Below are positions 1 to 11,028 of a DNA stretch of 64,000 bases, piece after piece. The notes below the pieces were generated by a model. That model was not told the DNA's origin. It saw only the letters and a list, made by a program, of their open reading frames with translations, and did no database searches. The position numbers and the translations under genes are program-made. Source of the DNA: Ahaetulla prasina (lineage: Eukaryota > Chordata > Lepidosauria > Squamata > Colubridae); the NCBI RefSeq assembly GCF_028640845.1, contig NC_080539.1, positions 163,010,236-163,074,235 of the forward strand, given 5' to 3'. Position 1 is the first letter of the stretch. The number at the start of each line of letters is the position of its first letter.

Positions 1-154
1 ACAAACATACTGATAATTTGGATGCCACAGTATTTTTCCAAAGCACACATATGTAATGGTGACAGAGTAGGTAGAAAATACAAGGAAAGGAAGGCAAACA
101 ATGGAAAATACTGGATTCCAGCTACTCTTAAATTTAGAACCCATGCTGCATTAA

Positions 155-370
155 GGGCTGTGTGAGTGCATCGGTGTTGACTCCTGGCAACTGCCTGGAC
201 AAGTCCCTGCAGTTTTCTTGGCAAGGATTTTTGGAAGTGGTTTGCCATTGCTTCCTTCTCAGGGCCAAGAGATAGTGGCTGGTCCAAAGGTGGCTTTATG
301 CCTAAGGCAGAATTCAGTCTCTCAGTTTCTGGTCTGATGCCTTAACCACTACACCAAACTAGCTCACACC
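155..370 (-). mobile_element. tRNA-derived SINE, old copy
   Basis: Read on the minus strand, the right end holds a tRNA-like head (tttggtgtagtggttaagg, an A-box-like stretch), and the body runs through 'gcaaaccacttccaaaaatc' toward a left end with 'ccaggagtcaacaccgatg'. The same head and body recur at 58860-59060 on the plus strand, which shows that this is a dispersed family. It is diverged and has no clear target duplication. It has no coding capacity and depends on a LINE for mobility. Confidence 0.6.
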
Positions 371-589
371 TAAAGGATTAGTTTCATCCCAAGCAATGTG
401 TTCTTAGAAAATGTGTATATCAACTTGCTTGTTCCGAACTCCCAACATTTTGCAATGATCCTACACTGGGGAATAGGAATAGAAATATGATTTGGAATTA
501 TTCACCTTGGCTTGGGCCTACACTTTTTGAGGAGTTTGACATATATAAATGACATGTGCATTTCCTAGTTATATTATTTTTACAAATAA

Positions 590-790
590 CTGAAGATGGC
601 AAATAGTTCCGGCATGCCTTCCTCCTCCTATTTTCCCCACAACAACAACCCTGTGAGATAGGTTGGGCTGAGAGAGATAGTGACCAGCCCAAACTCACCC
701 AGCTGGCTTTCAGCTAAGGCAGGACTTGAACTCAAGTAAAGCTCATCCTGCTTTCTAGCCTGGTGCCTTAGGCACTAGATCACACTGCCA
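590..790 (-). mobile_element. tRNA-derived SINE, second old copy
   Basis: The minus strand shares the head seen at 155-370 (ggcaccaggctagaaa type) and the segment 'ggttgggctgagagagatagtgacc' in reverse. The left part has the 'cccacaacaacaaccctgtgag' stretch typical of widespread squamate SINEs. Ends are eroded. A 66-residue reading frame across it is chance. Confidence 0.5.
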
Positions 791-1077
791 TATATCTCTT
801 TGCAATATGATAATAATGAAGTTTCAATCACTAAACTAGAAACATAATCAAAAAGTGAAAGCTAGTTTAAAATCTGAAACAAGGCTGTGGTTGAAGTTCA
901 TCCTCCAGGATTTCTGGAAGTTGTCATCCCAACTCAGGTTGGACATGACTCCTGTTAGGAGTTTGCATTTTATTTTGGGAACCAATATCAGATTGCTCAC
1001 TCAGTGACTTTCTGGTGGGAAATTGACCTCTTAGGACCAAGCAGAAGCATTATGTGTGTTTTTGCAATTTCATTCTG

Positions 1078-1520
1078 TTTTCATCATCATCATTGTAGCC
1101 ATTGTCTATCCACTGCAGGATGAAGGCCTCTTCCGCATGTCTCCAACCAATACTGTCTTGAGCTTTCTTTTGCCAGTTGGGACCGCAATACTTGCTGATG
1201 TCGTCGCTCCATCTTGGTTTAGGTCTCTTTCGTGGATGCTTTTTATCAAGTGGAGTCCATTCTATGACTGCCTTGGTCCACCTACCATCAGTTCTACTTG
1301 CTATGTGACCAGCCCATTTCCATTTCAGTTCTTTTACTCTCTTGATGATATCGTATACTTTTGTTTGTTCTCTAATCCATGTGCAGGTCTTTCTATCTTG
1401 CCTTTTGATGCTGGGTATGTATCTTTCCATAGCTATTTGCACCACTCATAGCTTTTGTATCGATTGTGAAAGTTAGTGTCCATGTTTCATTGGCTTATGT
1501 TAGAATAGGTAGCACACACT
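1078..1520 (-). mobile_element. RTE-clade LINE 3' end (C-terminal endonuclease-RT remnant)
   Basis: The minus-strand frame 1050-1445 (131 codons) shows the spaced motifs KWKWAGHIA, RWTKAVIEW, RPKPRWSDDI and EEAFILQW, the usual C-terminus of RTE-clade reverse transcriptase proteins. It ends in a TGATGA-type trinucleotide tail (seen as tcatcatcatcat at 1080-1092), as RTE elements do. A sister copy lies at 52252-52840 on the plus strand. The copy is 5' truncated and inactive. I recognise the clade, not the exact family. Confidence 0.75.
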
Positions 1521-2610
1521 GATCAAAAACTTTTTTTTTCAGGCATGGGGGGGGATGTTTTTCTTGAAAATTATGTTTAACTTGTCAAATTCTGTTTGAT
1601 GCTCTTTAATCCAATAGTACTTTCAACCCCCTTAGGTAGGCCAGCTTTCCAGTGGGATTTAGACTCCAAGGGTAGCTTCTTTTGCTTTGCAGGGAGGATT
1701 ATTCCAAAGCTAAACTTTAGATAGATTTGTAATGTCAAGTGGGGAGGGAGGATTTTGCCTGAACTTCTGTAGTAGGAGAAGGAACCTGAATCAATGACAA
1801 TGTTCTGTCAGAGCATTAGGCTTCTACTAAACTGGAGAGGGAAAACACAGCTGATATCCAGTGAAATAAGCTAGCTTCCTTTGCTACCCAAACTTTCCCA
1901 TCTTCCGGATCTCCCTTTTGTCAACCAAACAAATTTCTTCTCCCTCCAGGAGCTCCCTCAGAAACATCTCCTCCGCTTTCCTTGTGTTCGAGATTCAGAA
2001 CTAAGCCTTGCCAGTTTCTCAGCTGGCCCCCTGCAGCTGTTCCTTTTAATAGCACATTGCTGTGCAAAATTTTAGCAAGTGATATTCCCTTCAGTGGCAA
2101 GCATCCTTGGCTGATGTCGGAACATCAAACTGCTGATAAAGGGACAAGAGTAGACTTGGCCTTTTTTTTTTCCCCCTCACATTGTTTGGCAGTCCTCCTG
2201 AGAATTGCTCTTTTTCACATTCCTGAAAGTGAAACCAGCATTGATCTAATAATACAGTCCTCGCTAGGCACTTTATGCCTTCCAGCAATTTCCAGGTAGA
2301 CATCATGGGAGACTTGGCATAATGCTCTATGACATCACCTCCCTGTAGAGATGGGTGGTGAGGGAGGGGAGGGAAAGGAAGGGGAGCAGGTTGGCCCTAA
2401 AGGAATAACAGTGAGCATCAAACATAGGGATGCCTTCCTTTGCTTAGATACTGGGTGAGAAACCTTTTTTGCAGGAGAAACAAAAGGGAATTGTCGGAAA
2501 GATTCTCCTGGAATAAAGGTTCAGGTGTGAGAGCCAGAGTTATATTAATTGTGACTTTCAGGTGTGAGAGCCATGCCATGTACCATGCCAGAGTTATATT
2601 ATAGCTAACT
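1521..2610. other. No recognised feature
   Basis: Only short T-rich runs and low-complexity patches, such as a purine-rich stretch near 2350-2390, are visible. The stretch around 1521-1660 may be the diverged upstream part of the minus-strand RTE copy. No exon, RNA gene or structured repeat could be supported. Confidence 0.5.
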
Positions 2611-3005
2611 TAAAGGCTGAATGCCAAAGAATTGAGGCCTTTGAACTCTGGTGCTGGAGAAGATTCCTGCGAGTCCCTTGGACTGCAAGGCAATCAAACC
2701 GGTCAGTCCTAGAGGAGATCAACCCTGACTGCTCTTTAGAAGGCCAGATCCTGAAGGTGAAACTCAAATACTTTGGCCACCTAATGAGAATGAAGGACTC
2801 ACTGGAGAAGAGCCTAATGCTGGGAAAGATTGAGGGCAAAAGAAGAAGGGGACGACAGAGAATGAGGTGGCTGATGGAGTCACTGAAGCAGTCGGCGTGA
2901 GCTTAAATGGACTCCAGAGGATGGCAGAGGATAGGAAGGCTGGAGGAACGTTGTCCTTGGGGTCACAATGGGTCGGACACGACTTCACAACTAACAACAA
3001 CAACT
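2611..3005 (+). mobile_element. RTE-BovB LINE 3' end
   Basis: The order of motifs matches the 3' end of BovB: 'tggtgctggagaagattcctg', 'tactttggccacctaatg', 'gggaaagattgagggcaaa', 'gaaggggacgacagaga', 'gggtcggacacgactt', then a terminal (AAC)n tail at 2990-3004. Translated pieces include YFGHLMR and LMLGKIEGK. It is 5' truncated with no full reading frame. BovB is well known for horizontal transfer between squamates and ruminants. Confidence 0.85.
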
Positions 3006-3056
3006 TTCATAAGATGTAATCGAATTGTATCCAAAGTAGTTTTTATTCTATTTTTC

Positions 3057-3382
3057 AGAACACTGTTACCATCCCACCAAAGTGATACCTATTTAACTGG
3101 ATTTGCATGCTTTTCAAACTGCTAGCTGAGCAGGAGCTAGGGCAAGTAACGGGAGCTCACTCTATTGCAGGGCACTCAGGTCTGAAACCTGGGCTGTCTG
3201 CTTTCCGTCTGACAAGTTCAGGGTCTTTAACCACAAAGCCTTTAGCATATAGTCGTGCTGGCCACATGACCATGGAAATATTTTCAGACAATGCTGACTC
3301 CCTGGGCTAAGAGATGGAGATGAGCACTGTTCCCTAGAGTCAGATACAACAGGACAGGAGAAACCTTTACCTTTACCTTTTA
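3057..3382. mobile_element. Sauria-like SINE with inverted 5' part
   Basis: Segment 3241-3382 is a plus-strand SINE 3' part (gtgctggccacatgaccatg, gagatggagatgagcac, tagagtcagatacaac, then an acctttacctttacctttt tail). Segment 3057-3240 is the 5' and middle part of the same family but on the minus strand: its reverse complement runs from a tRNA-like head (tttgtggttaaag) to 'tggtgggatggtaacag'. A normally arranged minus-strand copy at 43151-43767 gives the reference order. The breakpoint falls between middle and tail, near 3240. Confidence 0.7.
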
Positions 3383-4590
3383 CTTATTTTTCAGACTGTG
3401 TTCCCAGTATATGGCTTTAGGCCACAAAAGAATTGTACACCCCTGCATTGCAGAGTTCAAGGGCCAACCTTGGCATCAATTATGCCCCCAATATCTCTCA
3501 CTAAGGTCTATTACAGCCCCAATTATACTTTTCTGAAGTGCAGGTCAAGAATTATCAGCTTGATTGTTGGGATATAGTATCTGAATTTCCAGTCCATAAA
3601 GTGTTCATTCTTGCAGTTCAAGAAAAACACTCATTGCTCTTGATCCATTAAGAAACCAACTCCTCCTGTTTGGTTGGATGGCCCCGCCTCAAAACAAACT
3701 TCCCTGACTAGAGTGACACAAGAAATGGACCAATAAGCACGGAGAGAATCTCTCAGAGCAAATGTGGAATGGAACATGGAACGCACCATGTGAAGCGTTT
3801 CTTTTAATTTCCAACATGTCAACAGATTTGAGGAAAACATTTTTCAGTAAGCACAGCTGCTATCAATTTGGGTAATGATAGTCCATCTCCATTTTTTTGT
3901 TGTTGTTTTCGTATATGTTTATGCAAACAAAGCAAGCAAATTCCCTCACAGAACAAAGATGGTATAATTTTAATTCACAAGCTACTTATATTCAACACAT
4001 GGTCAGGATAAATACACATATGATTTTATATATGATTGATATATGATTAAATTTTACAGCTTGAAAACCTATGAAGGAATATTAATATCCCTACTGAAAA
4101 AGTGGTATCTTGACTGTGACTATTGTAGCTGTATCTTCACTGGCTAATATTATCATTTGTATTTTCCTTTTCTCTTTTTGGAGTTTTGCCCTAATAGTGA
4201 AACTGCTCCAAGTTGAAATTGCTTTTGGACCATGTTGAAATGGATGAGAAAGACTTTGTTAATGCTGTTGCAGCTAAGGACCATAAAGGTTGTCTCCTTC
4301 ATGGCCTGGAGATGAGATTAAGGCGTCACAAAACATGGCACGGAAAAAAAAAGTTATTCCCAGAACATGTTTTTGCAGGGATTAGCTAAAAATGGGAAAA
4401 GTTTTGTTAGACTGTGTACTATTCCCCAGAGTCTCATGATGAAGATTTCCCCTTCCCTACCGGGAAATATGGAGCCCAAACCAGGGACCATCTTACATCC
4501 AAAACATACACCAAGGACGTTCAAGGCCAACTTTCTATTGGAAAGTTGTCCTTTCTATTGGACTTTGAAGTTGGAATAGAAGGGTCACTA
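3383..4590. other. No recognised feature
   Basis: AT-rich, apparently single-copy sequence. Short reading frames here (60-90 codons) show no recognisable domain. Confidence 0.5.

Positions 4591-4649
<59 letters not shown>
4591..4649. repeat. (TGTC)n microsatellite
   Basis: About fifteen uninterrupted tetranucleotide units. The short reading frame crossing it (repeating CLSV) is a by-product of the repeat. Confidence 0.97.
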
Positions 4650-6355
4650 TGTCTTTCTTTTTGGATCTCATACATAAAACAAGTAGCCAATATTTGATGT
4701 AGCTTTAAAGCCCCATGTTATTCCTTTTCTATGAGGATTTTGCTTATTTAATAGTCATCTCTCTGCAAAAACATACAGAAGAATAAAAAGGGAATGCAAC
4801 AATTATTGCCAAGAGACATAGGAGCTACATAGAACATATTTATCAATGAGAAACCCTCTTAATTCTCCAGCAAAATATGGCTGTGCTGGTAAAAAACCAC
4901 TATGTATGATATCACTATGATGCTAGACAATAATCTCACCCTCAATAACTGAATGCTAGTAGACACTGTATATGTTAGGATTATTCCATAAATAAGGAAA
5001 CGAATAGTCATTACAGAGTCACATTTTTTCTGATTTTCGTGCAGCATGCCCTTGCTAAAACAAATAATTGGCACATTGTTCCCAGGACGTTTCATTCTCC
5101 ATTTTGATGTGACTACAATACCTCTGGAAACTAAATATAGTAAAGGACATGTGAAGCTCCAAAGATTGGCCAATAAAAATAGCTAGAGCTGTTGAAACAG
5201 CAGGACTAAATAACAGATTGCTTTTACAGGAAGAGAAGCAGTGAGCAGGAATACACAGAGCCAAGTTATAGCTGTGAACTGATTCACAGCCTTTTACTCT
5301 CATACTTGTTACTCTTTGTGCCCATACTAAAGCCTTGTTTTTAACAAAGTCACTACCTGATTGTTTCTCCATGGAGCCCTGTTATAGCACAGCAAACCTC
5401 CTTAAAGGAAATTGAAGAAATACAGAATGAGCCAAGTGTCCTATCTCAAACTCAACGCTAACTATATAGCCATGGATCCGAATCCTTGGTCAACTTCATA
5501 TTTCTTTTTTTTTTTTTTAGATGTGAAAAAGAAAGGGATTGAGACACTTTTTTTAAAAAAATGACCATTAAAATATGAAAGTGTACATGTTTTTTCATGT
5601 GCTTATTCACACAGGTGGGAAAGCAATTTCCAAAACATTCCTAAATGGTTATTTTAAGCTACCTGTATTATTCCATAAATTGTTTAAACCAGCAATCAGA
5701 ATTGAAAAGACATTTGATAATTATAATTTAGGGAAACCATTATACAAAATGACATTTGATCCTAAATGTAAATATCACAAGCTAAAATTAAGGATTTAAT
5801 CTAAAATAAGGAGGAGTTGACATGAATAGTATTCTGCTTTCATTCCAAAATCTCTTGAAAAAAAATTATATTCCTGTTTCAAATCTATTTGTCTTCACAC
5901 CTATTTCAATTCAATCTAAGATTAGCAACATAATATTATACTGTCCACTCACCTATAAGTTCCACTGAATTCATTTACTCCTAGTCCCCAAAGTGTAGTT
6001 TTTCAATTTAAAGCAGCAATTACTTTACTCTATCAACTGCATTTTTCTTCCAATTGTTGCATTAAAAAAATCCTGAAGTTGAAATCACTAAAATGCTTTC
6101 TTATCTCTTGACAATATGTTTGTGCTGACTTCAGGAAATTTAGAAATATAGTTTAGAACCCTGGTGCTCTCTCAACATTCTTCAGTTTATTCAATATTTA
6201 AAGGATTAGAAAGTTTATTGGCCCGCATGTTCTGTCACAAGATGGATCCTATATCTACTTATCACACACAATCTAAAGCACAGTATTCTGTAAGCAGAGC
6301 CTTGTCTTCTAACTATGGCCCCATTCAGAAATTCATGTAAAAGTATACATGGAAG
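4650..6355. other. No recognised feature
   Basis: AT-rich sequence with homopolymer runs (T12 near 5507-5518). No gene or repeat family could be recognised. Confidence 0.5.
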
Positions 6356-6363
6356 GACTAGTC

Positions 6364-6705
6364 CAGGGGTCAGCAACCCACGGCGCTGGAGCCGCATATG
6401 GCTCTTTCATCCCTCTGCTGTGGCTCCCTGTTGCTCAAAATATGTGTCACAACCAACAATGTGAGACACCTGCTAGCAAATGATTTACTGAGCTTTTTGA
6501 TTCCTGGTAGGCCAACCATGGATAAATCCAAGAAAAGAAAAGTTTCAGAAGAAAACAGAATGTTTAATTAAACTACATATGCTAGTTTTGTGGCCGCTCA
6601 GGAAATAGTCAGGCACAGGGAAGGGTTTTGTGGCTCCCGGTATTTTCTTTTCTTTGGGAAATGGGTCCAAATGGCTCTTTGAGTGTTTAAGGTTACAGAC
6701 CCCTG
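6364..6705 (+). mobile_element. Internally deleted hAT element (label D), 8-bp TSD
   Basis: Termini are CAGGGGTCAGCAACC at the left and ...TTACAGACCCCTG at the right. The element is flanked by perfect 8-bp duplications gactagtc at 6356-6363 and 6706-6713. Subterminal 'catatggctcttt' recurs inverted on the right as 'aaatggctctttgag'. Inside, an ATG near 6520 opens a frame beginning MDKSKKRKVSEEN, which resembles the N-terminus of Charlie-like hAT transposases before it is cut off. Size (342 bp), ends and TSD fit a non-autonomous derivative of an autonomous hAT transposon. Confidence 0.85.
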
Positions 6706-6713
6706 GACTAGTC

Positions 6714-8222
6714 TTTGCTCTGCTCTGATGTCCTTTCCATACTGAAAGGAAGGCTTGAGGATACCCTGTAGTCATGTTTTCCTATGTTGGAAGAAATATC
6801 CTTCTGGGTTCAGTTCCAAGTGGGGAAAAAGACACTGGATTCATGAAAGTTGTTTGGAAAGAAGGTTTATTGATGAACAGAATCACATGCCTTGGAGATC
6901 TTGGGCGAAAAAAGGGAAGAGATGCTGAGAGTCCCTGGGTTTTATACCCACTCTGGCTTTGAACTTCCTGGGACAAAGGAAGAGTTGCTGTCAGAGGTCA
7001 TGGCTAGCTTTGTAGGTTATCTGTGTGCTAAGTTTGGTTGGATCTTGTTGAGTGATGCAATGAAGAGCAATTTCTTATGTAGAATGGACTGGCTCAGGCC
7101 TTAATGGTCATTAACAAAGGTGGGGGGCAGTGTTTCTGCCTCCCTTTTAAGGGAAATATTCTGCCCTTTTAATATTTCCTAAAATATTTCATTTTCTAGG
7201 AGAGGGGTGGGTTTTAACTTCCTACAGCTAGAAGCAATTGTAATCCTCCCCTTAGTTAGGTTGTCAGTTGAAGGGAAGATTGCAAGCTACGTTTAACTAA
7301 ATTTAGTTAAATGTATTTTTCCTTCAAGCCATGTTACTCCGTCCATTCAGAGATGAAGGAAGCAGATTTAGTAGGTGTGCAGATATTCCATGGATCCACT
7401 TCCGTAGTATCTGAGTGGTCTTTTGCATCTTGGATATATTTTCCTCCATGATTATTCAGGTCATGTGCATTGTTAAGTGGCAATCGGAATTGGATATTTG
7501 AGAAACTTGAAGAAATGAGCACAACTTTCAGGATCTGCAGAAAAGACAATGGAACACTCCAATAGCCAATCTTCATATGAAGAACTTTTCCAGAATTGGG
7601 TGAAAAGGGATATATTCTTAGGTTGCAGAAATTAATGAGCCTATTCCAGTATTTAAAATGCTATTTATTAATGAAGAAGGTTGAGAGAACAAGCACGTTA
7701 GTTCCAGCTCTGATTTGATTGTCATTTGTAAAATAGTCTTCGAAACACAATATCATTTGGTGTCTCTCTTCATAGATTTTGCTTCACATGCTCAGCCTGC
7801 ACATGAAAAGAGTAATGGGAAGCCAAACTTATAAACCTCTTGTCATCCCCTCTTATCACACCCAACTCTTTGAATACACAAAGATGGCTTATGAGACCAT
7901 TTTGACTGTGATATTGAAATGCCGTAGAGATATGGGATTTCTTCTTGATTACTTGAATGATCTTTCATTTTAAAAAGTTGAGAATTTTTACCTTGCTTGA
8001 CAGTTTTAATTAAAAGCCAGTAAGAGTTCTCAATAAGTAATTAGATGTAGGTCTCAGGAGAACTGAGTGGTCAAATTTTGAAGGATAAATGTGAAAGTTC
8101 CTTCCTGGTTTTCCCCTAGCTACCTCTTCATTCTCCTCTTGCAAGATCTATACCTCTAATCAAATGGACCTTCCGAACCATGTCTTCTTGAAACTTTATT
8201 GTGTATTTCTAGATAAGGGAGG
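6714..8222. other. No recognised feature
   Basis: No repeat family or exon was recognised. Short reading frames at 6774-7104 and 7334-7576 lack recognisable motifs. Confidence 0.5.
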
Positions 8223-8230
8223 ATTCTTAC

Positions 8231-8675
8231 CAGTGGTGAAATCCTCCGTGGGTTGCCACCAATTTGCTGCCCACGCATGCACAGTGTGCAGCAAACATGT
8301 GCTGTGCGTGCACAGTATGTGCCAAACCCACGCTGCGCACACATGCAGAGTATGCACCAAATACATGCTGCAAGTGTGCATGTGCTGTGCATAACAAATG
8401 TACACCGCACATGCACACATGTGCAGTGTGCACCAAATGCACGCTTCATGCAGAAAAAGGAGGCTTATGAAGGTACGTAGAAGTGAGGAGGAGGACAGCT
8501 GTGCCGCGCGATTTATATTCGCTAGCAAATACAAATCGCACGGCATAGCTGATTGTCGGAAATACCGGTTGGGACAAACCGGTAGGTTTTTTTTTAATAC
8601 CGATTTGCCTGAACCGGTAGCTTTTATTACTAGCAGTTTGCCCAAATCGGTGCGAACCAGTAGCATTTCACCCTG
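8231..8675. mobile_element. hAT-like family A, copy 1 (CA/GT-rich core)
   Basis: Left end CAGTGGTGAAATCC, right end GTAGCATTTCACCCTG. Flanking 8-mers are attcttac (8223-8230) and attctcac (8676-8683), one mismatch. The core (about 8265-8460) is a degenerate minisatellite of ATGCACA/GTGTGCA words. It produces Cys/His-rich frames on both strands that are composition artefacts. The right third has several 'accggt' blocks, some inverted. Non-coding and non-autonomous. Confidence 0.8.
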
Positions 8676-8683
8676 ATTCTCAC

Positions 8684-9296
8684 CTCTTCCGAGTGCAGAG
8701 AACTAAGCCTTCCTTTGCTAACATATTGCTCTTAATGTTGAGGAGATTTAAAATCTAAATGGGAAATTAAATCTTTTGAATATCCAAATTTCCTGAAAGT
8801 ATTTTTTCCCTCCCTTTCCTGTATTTATATATAAGAGGGGTGATCCTCCAGTTTTAGATATATATATTTCCAAATGTAAGAAAATGTCTGTAAATCCACT
8901 GAGGAATAATAATTGGAACCTGAAGAGGAATATAACTCTGAGCTTTATTGCTTCAGAATTCAATGTTTTGTTCTGCCTCTGCTTCCATAAGATCACTTTG
9001 CATGGTCAGCTGGGTCCATTATATGGGTCAGTATTACCTCACAGGAAGTTTCAATATGCTGGCTTCATAAAATGGCATGGCTTATAAAAGCTCTGGCTGA
9101 AACTTTGAAATGCTGCTTCTTGTCAGACCTGATAAGATTAGACTACATAGACCAGTGTCTAATTCAAGATAAACTGCTTCATAAAACATGGTTATGCCAT
9201 ATAGCACCTATCCTTAACTTCAGAAGACCTATTAATATAGATCTCATTTCACCCTTGCCATTCTTTACACCAGCAATAGGCAATATTATACCTATT
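8684..9296. other. No recognised feature
   Basis: AT-rich sequence without a recognisable repeat or exon. Confidence 0.5.
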
Positions 9297-9989
9297 AAAA
9301 TCTTGTAAGTTCATAGGCTTCTGGGTGGCGCCACCTTTCTCACTGGGTGCTAATTTATGGCACTCCGCATTGAATATGGTAAAAGCCGGATTTAACAACT
9401 GATCCCGGCTTCATTTCTCTCTCTGGTTGAAAGAGAGAGACAGAGCAAGGGGGAGGAATTGGGTAGATTCCCCTAGGGGCTTTGTTTTTGTAATACAAAG
9501 TCCTGAACGGTCGAATCCCCTTATTTACCCCTCCCCCAACCTCCAGTATTCTCTGCGCTCCTGAAAAAACAGGAAAAGAGGAAGGTGTCCACTTCTGCTA
9601 GCAATTGATTTCTTTTTGTGGATACGAAAAGCAGGCGGAACGAGTGTGAGGAACAACTATTGGTTTGCAAGTATTTTTGATTTTCTGACTTCTACCCTTT
9701 TTTTTAAAAAAAAAAAGAGGAATTTTCGCCCCCCCCCCTTCAGTTTCGTTTTAGAGAAACTGAAAGCAGAGCGATACATCAAAGGGAGCTTTGCTGTTGA
9801 ATCGAAACTGAATGGAGATTTTATCTTATTGTGTTTGACTGTGGACTGTTGGATTATATTACGCTGTTTAAGTATTTTACAAGGGGATTCTCAGCAGGAA
9901 TTTTGTTATGGAGGTTCTTTCAGAAGAATGGATTTGTGACTTTATACAGGACTACACAGAAAGTATGTATTTAATTATTCAAAATACAA

Positions 9990-10244
9990 TTGATAAAAAT
10001 GGGGGACGTTTTGGATGAGAGTTTGGAGCAAATTAACCAGTGCAATTATTCGGAAAATGGAATGGAGGACATACAAATAAAAGTGGATAAATATGAAGAT
10101 TTGATCGTGAAGAAACAAGGTGATCTAAAGAAGTTTTCTTTAAATAGTTTGGATGAGCTGCCTGAATTTGTGCTACAGGAGATTGTCCTCAAATGGAAAA
10201 GACTCACAAGCTTAATGTTTCCCAAGAGTTCTCTTTTGGACTGA
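9990..10244 (+). pseudogene. Short ORF in the L1-like retroposon, possible ORF1 remnant
   Basis: 84 codons, rich in Glu, Asp, Lys and Leu, without cysteines forming a motif. By position it could be the start of an L1 ORF1-like protein (an oligomerising RNA-binding chaperone), but I recognise no RRM or coiled-coil heptads with confidence. It stops at 10242-10244, and the rest of the element is AT-rich non-coding sequence. Confidence 0.3.
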
Positions 10245-10917
10245 TGGAATATCGGCAGTAATTTTTGGATTTCTGGACATAAGGAATTACTAGGAAATAT
10301 TGTGATTGACTTTTAAAGGGAGCAACGAAGGAAAGACAGAGATTAATGCACCAAAAAAATGGCAAGAGACAAAAGTATTATTCTTGAAACAAGGTTTTTT
10401 TAAAATATTAATAGACAAAAATATTAGTGTCCCCGAAAGACAATTTGTGATTATAAGAGACTAGATATTTGGATATACTGGATTTTGATGAGGAAGGACT
10501 AAAGTTGAATAGATATTGTAATTAATTAAATAATATTGTAATTTTCTCTATTGAAATTTTATAAATTTTATAATCTGTTGTATTGAATTTTAAATAGAAT
10601 ATTCTTGAAAGATCTTATGTAAGAAAGACTTGGGGGGGAAATTATATGGTTATATGGTTATAGAAGCTATAAGGGAGATATTCTCTGAACTGGATTGGAT
10701 TTTTATGCTTTAGCTGGTTTTAAATATTTTAGGATTAATTTGTTCTACTGATTTATATATTTTATTACTGTTTATTGTTAATTTTTTGAAGGATTTGGTT
10801 ATGTAAGGAGGAAGTCAGAGCTAGAGAGGGAGAATTGGTATAATAGTTTTGGGAAAAAAAATTTTTAGCATATGTTTGTTTTATTTTTAACTATACCTTG
10901 TGTTTGTTCCGGGAAGC

Positions 10918-10978
10918 CAGGGGGGGAGGGGGGAGGGGGTTTGTGAAGGGAGAGGGGTTGGGGGGAAAGGGGGGGGGA
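10918..10978 (+). repeat. G-rich purine tract (potential quadruplex)
   Basis: Several runs of three to nine G separated by short spacers, just upstream of the poly(A) end of the L1-like retroposon. Comparable tracts in mammalian L1 3' UTRs can form G-quadruplexes. Confidence 0.7.
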
Positions 10979-11028
10979 ATTTTTTTTGTAAAACTTTTTG
11001 AATAAAAAAAAAAATCTTATAAGTTCAT

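Larger units (their letters stand above)
9315..11014 (+). mobile_element. Internally reduced L1-like retroposon with intact TSD
   Basis: Direct repeats of 18 bp with one mismatch flank it: 9297-9314 (aaaatcttgtaagttcat) and 11011-11028 (aaaatcttataagttcat). The right one follows an A-rich tail with AATAAA at about 11000. The 5' end (ggcttctgggtggcgccacc) looks like a LINE-1 5' UTR. The 3' end has a strongly G-rich purine tract (10918-10978), a known L1 3' UTR feature. The interior is only about 1.7 kb with one 84-codon frame (9990-10244) and no reverse transcriptase, so mobilisation in trans is inferred. It resembles a half-LINE (HAL1-type) or internally deleted L1. Confidence 0.7.

Noticed and set aside
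1056..1451. 131-codon plus-strand frame opposite the RTE remnant
   Set aside because: The minus-strand frame at the same place has clear RTE motifs. The plus-strand frame is its shadow.
8156..8666. Cys/His-rich reading frames on both strands (up to 156 codons), like a metal-binding protein
   Set aside because: They arise from ATGCACA/GTGTGCA repeats inside a hAT-like element. Both strands and several frames are open at once, and there is no conserved motif spacing.
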